Shown here: positions 1 through 7,837 of the stretch, piece by piece
Layout: every line of letters starts with the position of its first letter
Position numbering within the stretch: the stretch's first letter is position 1
Source of the DNA: Mucilaginibacter oryzae
GTDB lineage: Bacteria; Bacteroidota; Bacteroidia; Sphingobacteriales; Sphingobacteriaceae
Reading direction: 5' to 3'
Assembly: GCF_003148845.1 (NCBI RefSeq)
Contig: NZ_QGHA01000001.1
Coordinates: forward strand, 620,001 to 684,000
DNA length: 64,000 nt
Made by a program: the position numbers and the translations under genes
The notes under the pieces: model-generated
What the model was told of the DNA's origin: nothing
The model's input: the letters and a program-made list of their open reading frames with translations, nothing else
Database searches by the model: none

Positions 1-1
1 C

Positions 2-247
2 AGCTTTAGTCCAGAGATTGATGTCCGGGGCCAGCGTACAGAAGACGCGCTGCATAACATCGAAAAACTGTTTGACCGCGCGCTGATGATGGGCTTCAAC
101 AACCTCAAAATCATCCACGGCAAAGGCGATGGCATCCTGCGCAAAATGATCCGCCAGTACCTCAAAAAATACGAGCAGGTTGACCGCATGGAAGATGAGC
201 ATGCCGACCGTGGCGGGGATGGAATAACTTATGTATATTTGAAGTAA
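2..247 (+). CDS. mutS2: MutS2, C-terminal Smr domain (partial, 5' end outside window)
   Basis: An open frame enters from the left edge and ends at TAA 245-247, giving 81 residues. It has the two hallmarks of an Smr nuclease domain: a DVRGQR-type motif near its start (residues about 7-12) and HGKGDGILR near residue 39. A C-terminal Smr domain of this form, ending in a short TYVYLK tail, is typical of MutS2, a MutS-like ATPase/endonuclease that suppresses recombination or acts on collided ribosomes. The ATPase part lies outside the window, so a stand-alone Smr protein cannot be excluded. A C-rich hairpin repeat follows the stop. Confidence 0.8.
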   Translation, partial: SFSPEIDVRGQRTEDALHNIEKLFDRALMMGFNNLKIIHGKGDGILRKMIRQYLKKYEQVDRMEDEHADRGGDGITYVYLK

Positions 248-251
248 ACCA

Positions 252-337
252 GCCTCACCCAACCCTCTCCGGAGGAGAGGGCTTTTAAAACCTAAAAATT
301 TAAAGTCTCCCCTTCCGGGGGAGATTTAGAGGGGGCT
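252..337. repeat. C-rich palindromic intergenic repeat, copy 1
   Basis: Two G/C hairpins lie between mutS2 and the next gene: CCCTCTCCGGAGGAGAGGG around 263-281 and TCTCCCCTTCCGGGGGAGA around 306-324, joined by an AT-rich linker. The right half (304-337) is the reverse complement of the left half of the element at 44591-44627, and the left half (252-282) resembles the element near 2961-2997 in inverted orientation. This is a dispersed family of palindromes; it may also end mutS2 transcription. Confidence 0.7.
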
Positions 338-356
338 AATTAACTTATATCAAAAT

Positions 357-719
357 ATGTCATTAAAATCTATCGCGCCTATGTTATATACCCGGCAAAT
401 TCGGGAAAGTGTTGATTTTTACGTTAACAACCTCGGCTTTACCTGTATTGGGTACGACGAGGATTGGGGTTGGGCAACAGTAAGCCGCGATGATATCGAG
501 ATTATGCTGGCCCTGCCGGTTGATAATGCCAGTTTTACCATGCCTAAATTTACAGGCTCGTTTTACATCCGTACCGATAAGGTTGATGCATTGTGGAATG
601 AGTTGAAGGAAAGAGCCGTGATTTGTTACCCGATAGAAGATTTTAACTACGGTATGCGCGAGTTTGGGGTATTTGATTATAATGGCTACCTGCTGCAGTT
701 TGGTATGCCGATAGAATAA
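357..719 (+). CDS. VOC (glyoxalase/bleomycin-resistance-like) family protein
   Basis: This 120-residue single-domain protein has the paired beta-alpha-beta-beta-beta layout of the vicinal oxygen chelate fold: PMLYTRQIRESVDFYVNNLG at residues 8-27 and a C-terminal FGVFDYNGYLLQFG strand pair. The usual metal ligands (His/Glu at the first and last strands) are not evident, so it is closer to the bleomycin-resistance-like, metal-free branch than to glyoxalase I. The substrate cannot be predicted. It appears monocistronic, with a strong hairpin terminator at 743-774. Confidence 0.8.
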   Translation: MSLKSIAPMLYTRQIRESVDFYVNNLGFTCIGYDEDWGWATVSRDDIEIMLALPVDNASFTMPKFTGSFYIRTDKVDALWNELKERAVICYPIEDFNYGMREFGVFDYNGYLLQFGMPIE

Positions 720-742
720 TATTGATGCTTTTATAACAATTT

Positions 743-780
743 AATGGCGATAAAGCACCCGGCTTATCGCCATTGTTATT
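743..780 (+). terminator. Intrinsic terminator after the VOC gene
   Basis: A perfect 11-bp stem (AATGGCGATAA at 743-753, TTATCGCCATT at 764-774) with a 10-nt loop is followed by a T-rich tract. It overlaps the upstream in-frame ATG at 744 of the next frame, which argues that the next gene really starts at 819. Confidence 0.75.
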
Positions 781-818
781 TAATTTTTATTTTTAAGGCT
801 GATAAACCACGTTTCAAA

Positions 819-1904
819 ATGCGAAAACTATACGGCCTTATATTTTTTATTGCCATTAGCGGCGCTTTAACCAATTGCAGCGCCCAAAGCGTAATATTAA
901 AAAGCAAAGATCAGCGTATCCGCTACACCGGGAGGATCAATCAAACCGACGAGGCAGCCGAATTTTACTGGACGGGCTCATCGGCAAAAATCACTTTTAG
1001 CGGCACGGGAGCATCTGCCCTGATGCAGGATGAACGCGGCGAAAACTACTACACTATTATTGTTGATGATAAGGTGGTGAACACTATACATTTAGATAAT
1101 ACCAAACAGTTATATACCCTTGCCGAAAATCTGCCCGCAGGAAAACATACACTCGAACTTTTTAAACGCACCGAATGGGATAAAGGTAAATCTTATTTTT
1201 ACCAGTTTAATTTGGCGAAAGATGCAGGGGCGATGTCGGCCCCGGAAGCTAAAAAACGTAAGATTGAATTTTTCGGCAATTCCATCACCTGCGGTTATGC
1301 AGATGAAGATACTACCGGAAAAGACCGGGGCACCGCCCCTTACGAAAATGGCTACCTGAGTTACGCCGCTCTTACGGCCAGGCATTTCGATGCGCAATAT
1401 GTTTGTACCGCTAAAAGCGGAATCGGTATTACGGTAAGCTGGTTCCCGCTGATTATGCCCGAAATGTACAACCGCCTCGACCCTACAGACCCCACCAGTG
1501 TCTGGGACTTTAAAAAGTACACACCGGATGTCGTGGTGATCAACCTGTTTCAAAACGATTCGTGGATTACCAAAATACCGGATAACCCACAGTTTAAAGA
1601 GCGCTTCGGCACCAAAGCGCCCGAGCCGGAGCAATTGATCAAGGCATACCGCGATTTCGTAAAAAGCGTGCGTAAAGTTTACCCTAAGGCACAAATACTT
1701 TGCATACTGGGTAGCATGGATGCCACCAAAGAAGGTTCGCCGTGGCCGGGGTATATTGAAAAGGCAGTTTCTGCTTTAAATGATAAAGCAATTTTTACGC
1801 ATTTCATTCCATATAAAAACACGCCTGGACATCCAAGCATCAAGGAACAGCAGGCGATGGCTGATGATTTGATCGCTTTTATGGAGAAGAATGTTAAGTG
1901 GTAG
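819..1904 (+). CDS. Secreted SGNH/GDSL esterase, CE2-like carbohydrate esterase (lipoprotein)
   Basis: A 361-residue protein. The start at 819 gives a clean lipoprotein signal (hydrophobic stretch ending LTNC, Cys near residue 20); the in-frame ATG at 744 lies inside a terminator hairpin. An N-terminal jelly-roll-like region (residues about 25-135) precedes an SGNH hydrolase domain: block I FFGNSITCG near residue 150, FQNDSW (block III Asn) near residue 248 and the GHPS His motif near residue 340. This two-domain plan matches carbohydrate esterase family 2, which removes acetyl groups from xylan or other acetylated glycans at the cell surface. No polysaccharide locus is directly attached, so the substrate is uncertain. 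Confidence 0.8.
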   Translation: MRKLYGLIFFIAISGALTNCSAQSVILKSKDQRIRYTGRINQTDEAAEFYWTGSSAKITFSGTGASALMQDERGENYYTIIVDDKVVNTIHLDNTKQLYTLAENLPAGKHTLELFKRTEWDKGKSYFYQFNLAKDAGAMSAPEAKKRKIEFFGNSITCGYADEDTTGKDRGTAPYENGYLSYAALTARHFDAQYVCTAKSGIGITVSWFPLIMPEMYNRLDPTDPTSVWDFKKYTPDVVVINLFQNDSWITKIPDNPQFKERFGTKAPEPEQLIKAYRDFVKSVRKVYPKAQILCILGSMDATKEGSPWPGYIEKAVSALNDKAIFTHFIPYKNTPGHPSIKEQQAMADDLIAFMEKNVKW

Positions 1905-1913
1905 TGACGTTCT

Positions 1914-2232
1914 CCTTATCATCTTTTCATAACCTTTCGCTCGTTTACAACAAGCGCTTAATATGGGTTGGCGATTGCATCGCCGGTCGCGTTACAAACG
2001 CGATCCCAGGTTAAGCACTCGTTGTAAACGAGTGCAAGGAAATTAAACACACGTTATAAACGAGCGCAAAGAGCACCCCCTTATCATTTTTTCATAACCT
2101 TGCGCTCGTTTACAACGAGCGCTTATATGGGTTGGCGATTGCATCGCCAGTCGCGTTACAAACGCGAGCCAGGTTAAGCACTCGTTGTAAACGAGTGCAA
2201 GGAAATTAAACACACGTTATAAACGAGCGCAA
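1914..2232. repeat. Tandem duplication of a palindrome-rich intergenic cassette (about 165-bp period)
   Basis: Two nearly identical units fill the space between genes: about 1914-2071 and 2079-2232. Each contains the same ordered inverted repeats: GCTCGTTTACAACRAGCGC, GGCGATTGCATCGCC, TCGCGTTACAAACGCGA and CACTCGTTGTAAACGAGTG, then an ACGTTATAAACGAGCGC tail. The units differ by only a few substitutions and 1-3 base indels. This resembles BIME-like arrays of REP palindromes. No ORF or transposase is attached. Confidence 0.85.
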
Positions 2233-2248
2233 GATTTAATGTGAGCTT

Positions 2249-2809
2249 CTACTCTCCCACCCTTTGCTGATCAGGTACCTCATTCGGTCCGGGGATATTG
2301 GTTTGCTGCTTTTTATCACTATCGCCGTCATCATCGGCTGTACCTTCCTGGTAGGGTTGCTGCGGGTTGGGTTTGCCATCGCTGCTTTCGGTTTGCGCAC
2401 CGCTGTCTTCATCCGATCTCCCGTTTTGCGAGGCGTTCATCGCATTGCTGTAGTTGGCATTGCCAGCCTGGTTCGGATCTTTAAAATTACTGTTTTCAGG
2501 ATGTTCTTCAGCAGGTTGCGTACGGTTAAAATAAGCGTTATTATCGCCGGTGAGTTGTGATGGATTAGCTTCATCATTACCCGCCGGGGTAATATTATTC
2601 CGGCCGAAATTCTGGCCTCCCATGCCTTTGCCTTCCATGCCTTCGTCGTCCGGGCTTTTCATTTCCGAATCGCCGAATAAGTAGTTGCGTTCCAGGTCTT
2701 TTTCTGTTTCGCTATTATCATCGTCAACCCTGTAAGCATTGGGTTTGTCGTTGTGGTGTTCGGGGCGGTTAGGCTCATCGCTCCCGAACTGGTGCTCATT
2801 TAATTCCAT
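2249..2809 (-). CDS. Predicted disordered acidic protein of unknown function
   Basis: A 186-residue cytosolic protein with no signal peptide or hydrophobic segment. It is strongly enriched in D, E, N, Q, G, P and S with almost no aliphatic residues, which predicts intrinsic disorder over its whole length. It has no recognisable domain. The start at 2809 is preceded by an AT-rich leader. The frame is uninterrupted with a composition expected of a real protein, but the function is unknown; similar small hydrophilic proteins in this lineage are often linked to stress or desiccation (inference). The palindrome cassette at 1914-2232 lies just after its 3' end. Confidence 0.7.
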   Translation of the reverse strand: MELNEHQFGSDEPNRPEHHNDKPNAYRVDDDNSETEKDLERNYLFGDSEMKSPDDEGMEGKGMGGQNFGRNNITPAGNDEANPSQLTGDNNAYFNRTQPAEEHPENSNFKDPNQAGNANYSNAMNASQNGRSDEDSGAQTESSDGKPNPQQPYQEGTADDDGDSDKKQQTNIPGPNEVPDQQRVGE

Positions 2810-2907
2810 AGGTTTTTGATATTGATGTATTACTTATTAATAAATAAATTTTCCAATTGTTTTATTCAGCCTGACCTAAATCTTCAGCAATCACTTTAAA
2901 AATTAAT

Positions 2908-3000
2908 AGTCCCACCTAAATGCTCTCCAGGAGAGAGAACTTCAAAAATCTTCAAAAAGATAGCTCCCTATCCTCCGGAGCGGGTTGGGGTGAGGCCTTT
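2908..3000. repeat. C/G-rich palindromic intergenic repeat, copy 2
   Basis: It contains GCTCTCCAGGAGAGAG near 2921-2936 and CCTATCCTCCGGAGCGGG near 2968-2985, running into GGTTGGGGTGAGGCC. The second half is the reverse complement of the left half of copy 1 (252-282). It lies immediately upstream of scoA. Confidence 0.6.
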
Positions 3001-3032
3001 TTTTGTACTTTTACTATAACCAATTATAACAT

Positions 3033-3734
3033 ATGAATAAAGTAGTGAGTGGTGCCGATGAGGCCATCCGCGATATTACCGACGGCGCAACCCTGATGCT
3101 GGGCGGTTTCGGCCTGTGCGGCTTGCCCGAAAACTGTATTGCCGCACTGGTTAAAAAAGGCGTTAAGCAGCTAACCTGTATCTCCAACAATGCCGGAGTT
3201 GATGATTTTGGCATCGGCCTGATGTTGAAACAGCGCCAGGTAAAAAAAATGATCTCATCCTACGTTGGCGAAAATGCCGAGTTTGAACGCCAGCTACTCA
3301 GCGGCGAACTGGAGGTTGAACTCATCCCGCAGGGAACCTTGGCTACCCGTTGCATGGCGGCCGGTTATGGTATGCCCGCCATATTTACCCCGGCCGGTAT
3401 AGGTACCGAAGTAGCCGAAGGCAAGGAAGTGCGTAATTTTAACGGCAAGGATTATTTAATGGAACTGGCCTTTGATGCTGATTTCGCTATTGTAAAAGCA
3501 TGGAAGGGCGATACCATGGGCAATTTGGTATACCGTTCAACCGCCCGCAATTTTAACCCTGTAATGGCTATGGCCGGCAAAGTTACCATTGCCGAGGTGG
3601 AAGAACTGGTTGAACCGGGCCAGCTTGATCCGGACCATATCCATACCCCGGGGATTTACGTGCACAGGATTTTTAAGGGCGTGAATTACGAAAAACGAAT
3701 TGAACACAAAACAGTAAGATCAAGAACAGAATAA
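3033..3734 (+). CDS. scoA: 3-oxoacid CoA-transferase, subunit A
   Basis: This 233-residue protein is a full-length alpha subunit of the SCOT/AtoDA type class I CoA-transferases. It has the subunit A glycine-rich stretch [15 protein letters not shown] at residues 21-35 and the ISNNAG and QGTLATR motifs. With subunit B it moves CoA from succinyl-CoA to acetoacetate or another 3-oxo acid, in ketone-body or short-chain acid use. Subunit B follows 132 bp downstream; the gap holds a long inverted repeat. No thiolase is adjacent. Confidence 0.92.
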   Translation: MNKVVSGADEAIRDITDGATLMLGGFGLCGLPENCIAALVKKGVKQLTCISNNAGVDDFGIGLMLKQRQVKKMISSYVGENAEFERQLLSGELEVELIPQGTLATRCMAAGYGMPAIFTPAGIGTEVAEGKEVRNFNGKDYLMELAFDADFAIVKAWKGDTMGNLVYRSTARNFNPVMAMAGKVTIAEVEELVEPGQLDPDHIHTPGIYVHRIFKGVNYEKRIEHKTVRSRTE

Positions 3735-3749
3735 CACATATGCACACGT

Positions 3750-3831
3750 CATTGCGAGTATACGAAGCAATCGCGAACTATTCATTCAGAGCGGCTATGC
3801 TTCCGTGCGATTGCTTCGTATACTCGCAATG
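3750..3831. repeat. 25-bp perfect inverted repeat between scoA and scoB
   Basis: Left arm 3750-3774 (CATTGCGAGTATACGAAGCA, then ATCGC) and right arm 3807-3831 are exact reverse complements around a 32-nt loop. The sequence resembles the CATTGCGAG...GAAGCAATC palindromes common between genes in Bacteroidota (recalled, not searched). There is no T tract, so it is not a classical terminator; in mRNA it would form a very stable stem just before scoB. Confidence 0.85.
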
Positions 3832-3866
3832 ATGTGGCGGAGAGTGATCAGAATAACAAAAACATC

Positions 3867-4529
3867 ATGTTAGATAAACAAGGCATCGCGAAGCGAATAG
3901 CGAAAGAAATAAAAGACGGTTATTACGTTAACCTCGGTATAGGCATACCCACACTGGTAGCCAATTACATTCCCGATACTATGGATGTGGTATTACAATC
4001 GGAGAACGGCCTGCTGGGTATGGGGCCCTTCCCTTTTGAAGGCGAAGAAGATCCGGATACTATTAACGCGGGCAAACAAACCATTACCATGCTGCCCGGC
4101 TCGGCCATATTTGATTCGGCGATGAGTTTCGGGATGATCCGGGCAAAAAAGGTAAACCTCACCATCCTCGGAGCTATGGAAGTATCCGAAAACGGCGACA
4201 TTGCCAACTGGAAGATCCCCGGTAAAATGGTAAAAGGGATGGGCGGCGCGATGGACCTGGTAGCCTCGGCCGAAAATATCATCGTAGCCATGCAGCATGT
4301 AAATAAAGCAGGCGAATCAAAACTGCTGCCTCAGTGTACCTTACCACTAACAGGCGTACGCTGTGTAAAAAAAATTGTAACGGAACTGGGCGTATTTGAT
4401 GTTTTACCCGAGGGTTGTTTTAAACTACTTGAACGGGCGCCGGGAGTAAGTGTAGAGGAAATTAAACAGGCTACGGCGGGAAAGTTGATTATTGAGGGAG
4501 ATGTGCCCGAAATCTCTTTAATTTACTGA
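3867..4529 (+). CDS. scoB: 3-oxoacid CoA-transferase, subunit B
   Basis: This 220-residue protein carries the subunit B signature QSENGLLGMGP; Glu46 (numbered from the 3867 start) is the catalytic glutamate that forms the glutamyl-CoA thioester. The ATG at 3867 is chosen because the protein then begins MLDKQGIAKRIAKEI as in the family; an in-frame start at 3834 would add 11 non-conserved residues and overlaps the inverted repeat. It forms the alpha2-beta2 enzyme with ScoA and is presumably cotranscribed. Confidence 0.92.
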   Translation: MLDKQGIAKRIAKEIKDGYYVNLGIGIPTLVANYIPDTMDVVLQSENGLLGMGPFPFEGEEDPDTINAGKQTITMLPGSAIFDSAMSFGMIRAKKVNLTILGAMEVSENGDIANWKIPGKMVKGMGGAMDLVASAENIIVAMQHVNKAGESKLLPQCTLPLTGVRCVKKIVTELGVFDVLPEGCFKLLERAPGVSVEEIKQATAGKLIIEGDVPEISLIY

Positions 4530-4531
4530 AT

Positions 4532-4921
4532 TTAAACCTCATAAAACTCCAGCGGTAGCCCATCCGGATCGGCAAAAAAAGTAAAACGCTTACCGGTAAA
4601 TTCATCCACACGGATAGGTTCAACCTCCACATCAAACGAAGTGATATGCGCTACGGCTTCATCGAGGTCATCAACCTCAAAGGCTAAATGGCGTAAGCCT
4701 GCCGCTTCGGGGCGGGATGGCCGTGCCGGAGGGTCGGGAAAAGAAAAAAGCTCGATCTGGTAGAGGTTGCCCACCGCCAGATCAAGCTTGTATGATTGTC
4801 GTTGTTCGCGATAAACTTCGCCAACTATTGTTAAACCTAATACCTCAACATAAAACTGTTTGGATTTTTGATAATCCGAACAGATAATGGCTATATGATG
4901 TACGCGGTTAAGTTTCAGCAT
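4532..4921 (-). CDS. Glyoxalase I-like metalloprotein (VOC family, GloA2/YaeR type)
   Basis: A 129-residue single VOC domain with all four expected metal ligands: His9 (in VHHIAI), Glu57 (in YQIELFSF), His78 (in LRHLAFEV) and Glu125 (in PLEFYEV). This is the SMU1112c/YaeR-like subfamily, often called gloxylase I-like; its substrate is not settled. It lies 2 bp after the end of purL on the same strand, so it is probably the last gene of a purL transcript. It converges on scoB with almost no gap. Confidence 0.85.
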   Translation of the reverse strand: MLKLNRVHHIAIICSDYQKSKQFYVEVLGLTIVGEVYREQRQSYKLDLAVGNLYQIELFSFPDPPARPSRPEAAGLRHLAFEVDDLDEAVAHITSFDVEVEPIRVDEFTGKRFTFFADPDGLPLEFYEV

Positions 4922-4923
4922 TA

Positions 4924-7146
4924 TTATTCGCCTAAAATACCGTGAAGGATGTTGGCGTGAACCATTTTCAGATCGGTTACATGGCCGAAGTTTTCTTCGT
5001 CGACAGTTAAGCCGCCGTTGGTTACGGTACCTAACAGAGTAAATTCAACCTCGCTGGTAGCCATCACCTCAACAAAACGTTCCTGCTCTTCGGGGGCAAC
5101 GCTCACCACTACGCGGCTTTGCGCTTCGCCGAATAAGAAAGCGTCTTTACGGATGCTGTCGTCTGTAGAGATCTCGAAACCTAAGCCGTTTGGCATGGCC
5201 GATTCTAACAGGGCGATGTATAAACCACCATCGGCAACATCATGGGCCGATTCAACCACTTTGTGTTTGATCAGTTCTTTAACCACCTGGTGTACGTCGT
5301 ATTCCTGATCGATATCGAAATGCGGCGCTGGCGCTTTGGTTATTTTATGCCACGAAGCCAGGTATTGTGATGAAGCGATGTCATTAACCGATTCGCCAAT
5401 CAGGTAGATCATATCGCCGGGCTGTTTAAAGTCGGCAGTCATGATGTTATCTACATTGTCCATCACACCTAACATACCGATAGTTGGCGTAGGGAATACC
5501 GAACCACCATCGGGCGACTGGTTGTAGAAACTTACGTTACCACCGGTTACCGGGGTATCGAATTTGCGGCAGGCATCGCCCATGCCTTTAATGGCGCTTA
5601 CAAACTGCCAGTAAACTTCGGGGATGTAAGGGTTACCAAAGTTTAAGCAGTTGGTGATAGCCACAGGCTCGCCGCCGGCACAGGTAATGTTACGCGCTGC
5701 TTCAGCAACGGCAATGGCGGTGCCTTTGTATGGGTCGGCGTAAACGTAGCGCGAGTTACAGTCGGTAGTTAAAACAATGGCTTTGTCGGTGTCTTTAACG
5801 GCAACAACGGCGGCGTCGCAGCTGCGGTTGGCAGTCATGGTTTGTACACCTACCATGCTATCGTACTGATCGGTTACCCAATGTTTTGAAGCGATATTCG
5901 GGTGACTTACCAAATGCTCGGCAACCTCAACCAAATTTGCAGGCTCGGCAACTTCATCAATATTAAATTTCTGGTTTTCGGCAAAGTAAGCAGGCTCGCG
6001 GTATTCGCGTTGGTAAACCGGGGCGCCGCCGCCTAATACCAGGTCGTCGGCAGGTACATCGGCCACTTTTTCGCCGTACATAAAGTACTCTAAACGTTTG
6101 GTATCGGTTACTTCACCAATAATGGCGCAGTTCAGGTCCCATTTATCAAAAATGTCTTCAACCTCTTTTTCGCGGCCTTTATGAACTACAATCAGCATGC
6201 GCTCCTGCGATTCAGAAAGCAGGATCTCGTAAGGTTTCATGTTATCCTGGCGGGTTGGCACTTTATCCAGGTCAATCCGCATACCATGCTCGCCTTTGGC
6301 GCTCATTTCTGAGTTTGAGCAGATAATACCGGCAGCGCCCATATCCTGCATACCTACAACCGCGCCGGTTTTAATAACCTCGAGGGTGGCTTCCAGTAAT
6401 AATTTTTCCTGGAACGGGTCGCCCACCTGCACGGCAGGAAGGTCGTTTACCGAATCTTCGGTGATATCTTTTGAAGCAAAGGCGGCACCGTGGATCCCGT
6501 CTTTACCTGTAGCCGAACCAACAATATAAACCGGGTTGCCCACACCATATGATGTAGCCGAAACGGTTTCGCCGGCCTTAACAATACCGGCCGACATGGC
6601 GTTAACCAGCGGGTTAACATTATAGCAATCGTCAAAATATAATTCGCCGCCTACGGTTGGAATGCCGAAAGCGTTACCATAGTGGCTGATGCCTTTAACC
6701 ACGCCTTTAACAAGCCATTTGGTTTTGTCGAGGCTCAGGTCGCCGAAACGCAGGGAGTTAAGCTGCGCGATAGGCCTTGCACCCATGGTAAATATATCGC
6801 GGTTAATACCGCCTACACCTGTGGCAGCACCCTGGTATGGCTCAAGGGCCGAAGGGTGGTTATGCGATTCGATTTTGAAGGCGCAGCCAATGCCGTCGCC
6901 AAGGTCAACCAGACCGGCGTTTTCTTCACCAGCTTTAGCAAGCATCCGCGGACTATCCTTAGGCAAAGTTTTAAGCCATGTAATTGAATTTTTGTATGAG
7001 CAGTGCTCGCTCCACATTACCGAAAAAATAGAAAGCTCGGTAAAGTTGGGCACTCGCCCTAATATTTCATTTATACGTGCAAATTCTTCGGGTAAAAGGC
7101 CCAGATCTTTGGCGGTTTCAACGGTGGTTAATTCCTGGTGCTCCAA
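4924..7146 (-). CDS. purL: Phosphoribosylformylglycinamidine synthase, small-type PurL
   Basis: At 740 residues this is the standard length of small PurL, the ATP-dependent synthetase subunit that converts FGAR to FGAM in the fourth step of purine synthesis, using ammonia channelled from PurQ. Recognisable segments are WSEHCSYKNS at residues 45-54, KIESHNHPSALEPYQGAATG at 91-110, and a second AIRS-like half with TGGNVSFYNQ near 535 and HDVADGGL near 640. purS and purQ are not nearby, as is common in Bacteroidota. The GloA-like VOC gene follows immediately. Confidence 0.95.
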   Translation of the reverse strand: MEHQELTTVETAKDLGLLPEEFARINEILGRVPNFTELSIFSVMWSEHCSYKNSITWLKTLPKDSPRMLAKAGEENAGLVDLGDGIGCAFKIESHNHPSALEPYQGAATGVGGINRDIFTMGARPIAQLNSLRFGDLSLDKTKWLVKGVVKGISHYGNAFGIPTVGGELYFDDCYNVNPLVNAMSAGIVKAGETVSATSYGVGNPVYIVGSATGKDGIHGAAFASKDITEDSVNDLPAVQVGDPFQEKLLLEATLEVIKTGAVVGMQDMGAAGIICSNSEMSAKGEHGMRIDLDKVPTRQDNMKPYEILLSESQERMLIVVHKGREKEVEDIFDKWDLNCAIIGEVTDTKRLEYFMYGEKVADVPADDLVLGGGAPVYQREYREPAYFAENQKFNIDEVAEPANLVEVAEHLVSHPNIASKHWVTDQYDSMVGVQTMTANRSCDAAVVAVKDTDKAIVLTTDCNSRYVYADPYKGTAIAVAEAARNITCAGGEPVAITNCLNFGNPYIPEVYWQFVSAIKGMGDACRKFDTPVTGGNVSFYNQSPDGGSVFPTPTIGMLGVMDNVDNIMTADFKQPGDMIYLIGESVNDIASSQYLASWHKITKAPAPHFDIDQEYDVHQVVKELIKHKVVESAHDVADGGLYIALLESAMPNGLGFEISTDDSIRKDAFLFGEAQSRVVVSVAPEEQERFVEVMATSEVEFTLLGTVTNGGLTVDEENFGHVTDLKMVHANILHGILGE

Positions 7147-7194
7147 TGTAATATTGTTTTATTTGAAAGGATGCGCAAAAGTATGAATTTTTGA

Positions 7195-7250
7195 GAGAAA
7201 GGTGAAAGCATAAAGGCGAAAGGTAAAAGGTTAAGAGCGAAAGGTAGAAA
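7195..7250. repeat. Purine-rich microrepeat tract
   Basis: Near-tandem short words GAAAGGTGAAAG, AAAGGCGAAAGG, TAAAAGGTTAAG and AGCGAAAGGTAG lie upstream of purL. Similar low-complexity tracts occur at 57415-57441 and, in coding frame, inside lysA at 45661-45706. Confidence 0.55.
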
Positions 7251-7321
7251 TTTGCATAATTTTACCTGCAAACAGATCACCGCTACAGTTATAGAAAAGC
7301 GTACAGATATCCAACTTAACT

Positions 7322-7804
7322 TCAAAATGGATTTTGCCCGCTTAATACTACCCCAACCAGGCGATTTATATATGATGATAAAGTACGTTTCAAGTCTCGT
7401 GGAAATTCTTTTACAATTCCCGGTACGGGCATGCACGCAGAGTACACATTAGGATCATTTTGGTCTTCATCAAGAAAAACGAAAAGAAATTGATCAGATG
7501 CATTATATACATCGATAACAAAAAAAGGTCGCTGTATACTTACGCCACATTCGTTCATTAATTCCCTTGCACTTTCCTGCATTTCGTGCTGTGAATTGTT
7601 TAAGCCATAGTCCAAAACATAACAATAATTTCCGGCGATGAACAATAACTCTCTTAAAGCTACGGGAAATTGTGCGCCGGCATTATATGTTTTTTCCAAA
7701 TAGATAATTTCCTCGAGCGAAATTGGTTGCAGCGTTTTTGAGAAGCCGCTAATTCCATCTATTGTTCGGTTATTATCTAATTGTGTTAAATATTTAATTT
7801 CCAT
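7322..7804 (-). CDS. SMI1/KNR4 (SUKH) family protein, possible orphan immunity protein
   Basis: A 160-residue protein with the SUKH layout: an N-terminal helix, ISLEEIIYLEKTYNAG, FPVALRELLFIAGNYCYVLD near residues 46-66, then strands ending in DQFLFVFLDEDQNDPNVY. Start 7804 (ATG) is preferred to an in-frame GTG at 7822. SUKH proteins are mostly immunity partners of contact-dependent or type VI toxins; no toxin gene is next to it, so it would be an orphan. It is more AT-rich than its neighbours, suggesting transfer. It lies 33 bp after the GDPD gene and could be cotranscribed. Confidence 0.65.
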   Translation of the reverse strand: MEIKYLTQLDNNRTIDGISGFSKTLQPISLEEIIYLEKTYNAGAQFPVALRELLFIAGNYCYVLDYGLNNSQHEMQESARELMNECGVSIQRPFFVIDVYNASDQFLFVFLDEDQNDPNVYSACMPVPGIVKEFPRDLKRTLSSYINRLVGVVLSGQNPF

Positions 7805-7837
7805 ATCCAATCGTTCTGGCACAAATGCAAACTTGCG

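Noticed and set aside
744..818. In-frame N-terminal extension of the CE2-like esterase starting at ATG 744
   Set aside because: The extra 25 residues lie within a perfect terminator hairpin and would bury the lipoprotein signal that begins at 819.
1110..1694. 194-codon frame antisense to the esterase gene
   Set aside because: It is a mirror of the coding frame, with Cys/Phe/Arg-rich composition and no family resemblance.
1914..2232. CRISPR array
   Set aside because: Only two long, nearly identical units with no spacers of variable sequence and no cas genes.
6689..7186. 165-codon frame antisense to purL
   Set aside because: purL is unmistakable on the other strand; the antisense product is compositionally random.
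7128..7436. 102-codon minus frame upstream of purL
   Set aside because: It spans the purine microrepeat and overlaps the ends of both purL and the SUKH gene, with no domain.
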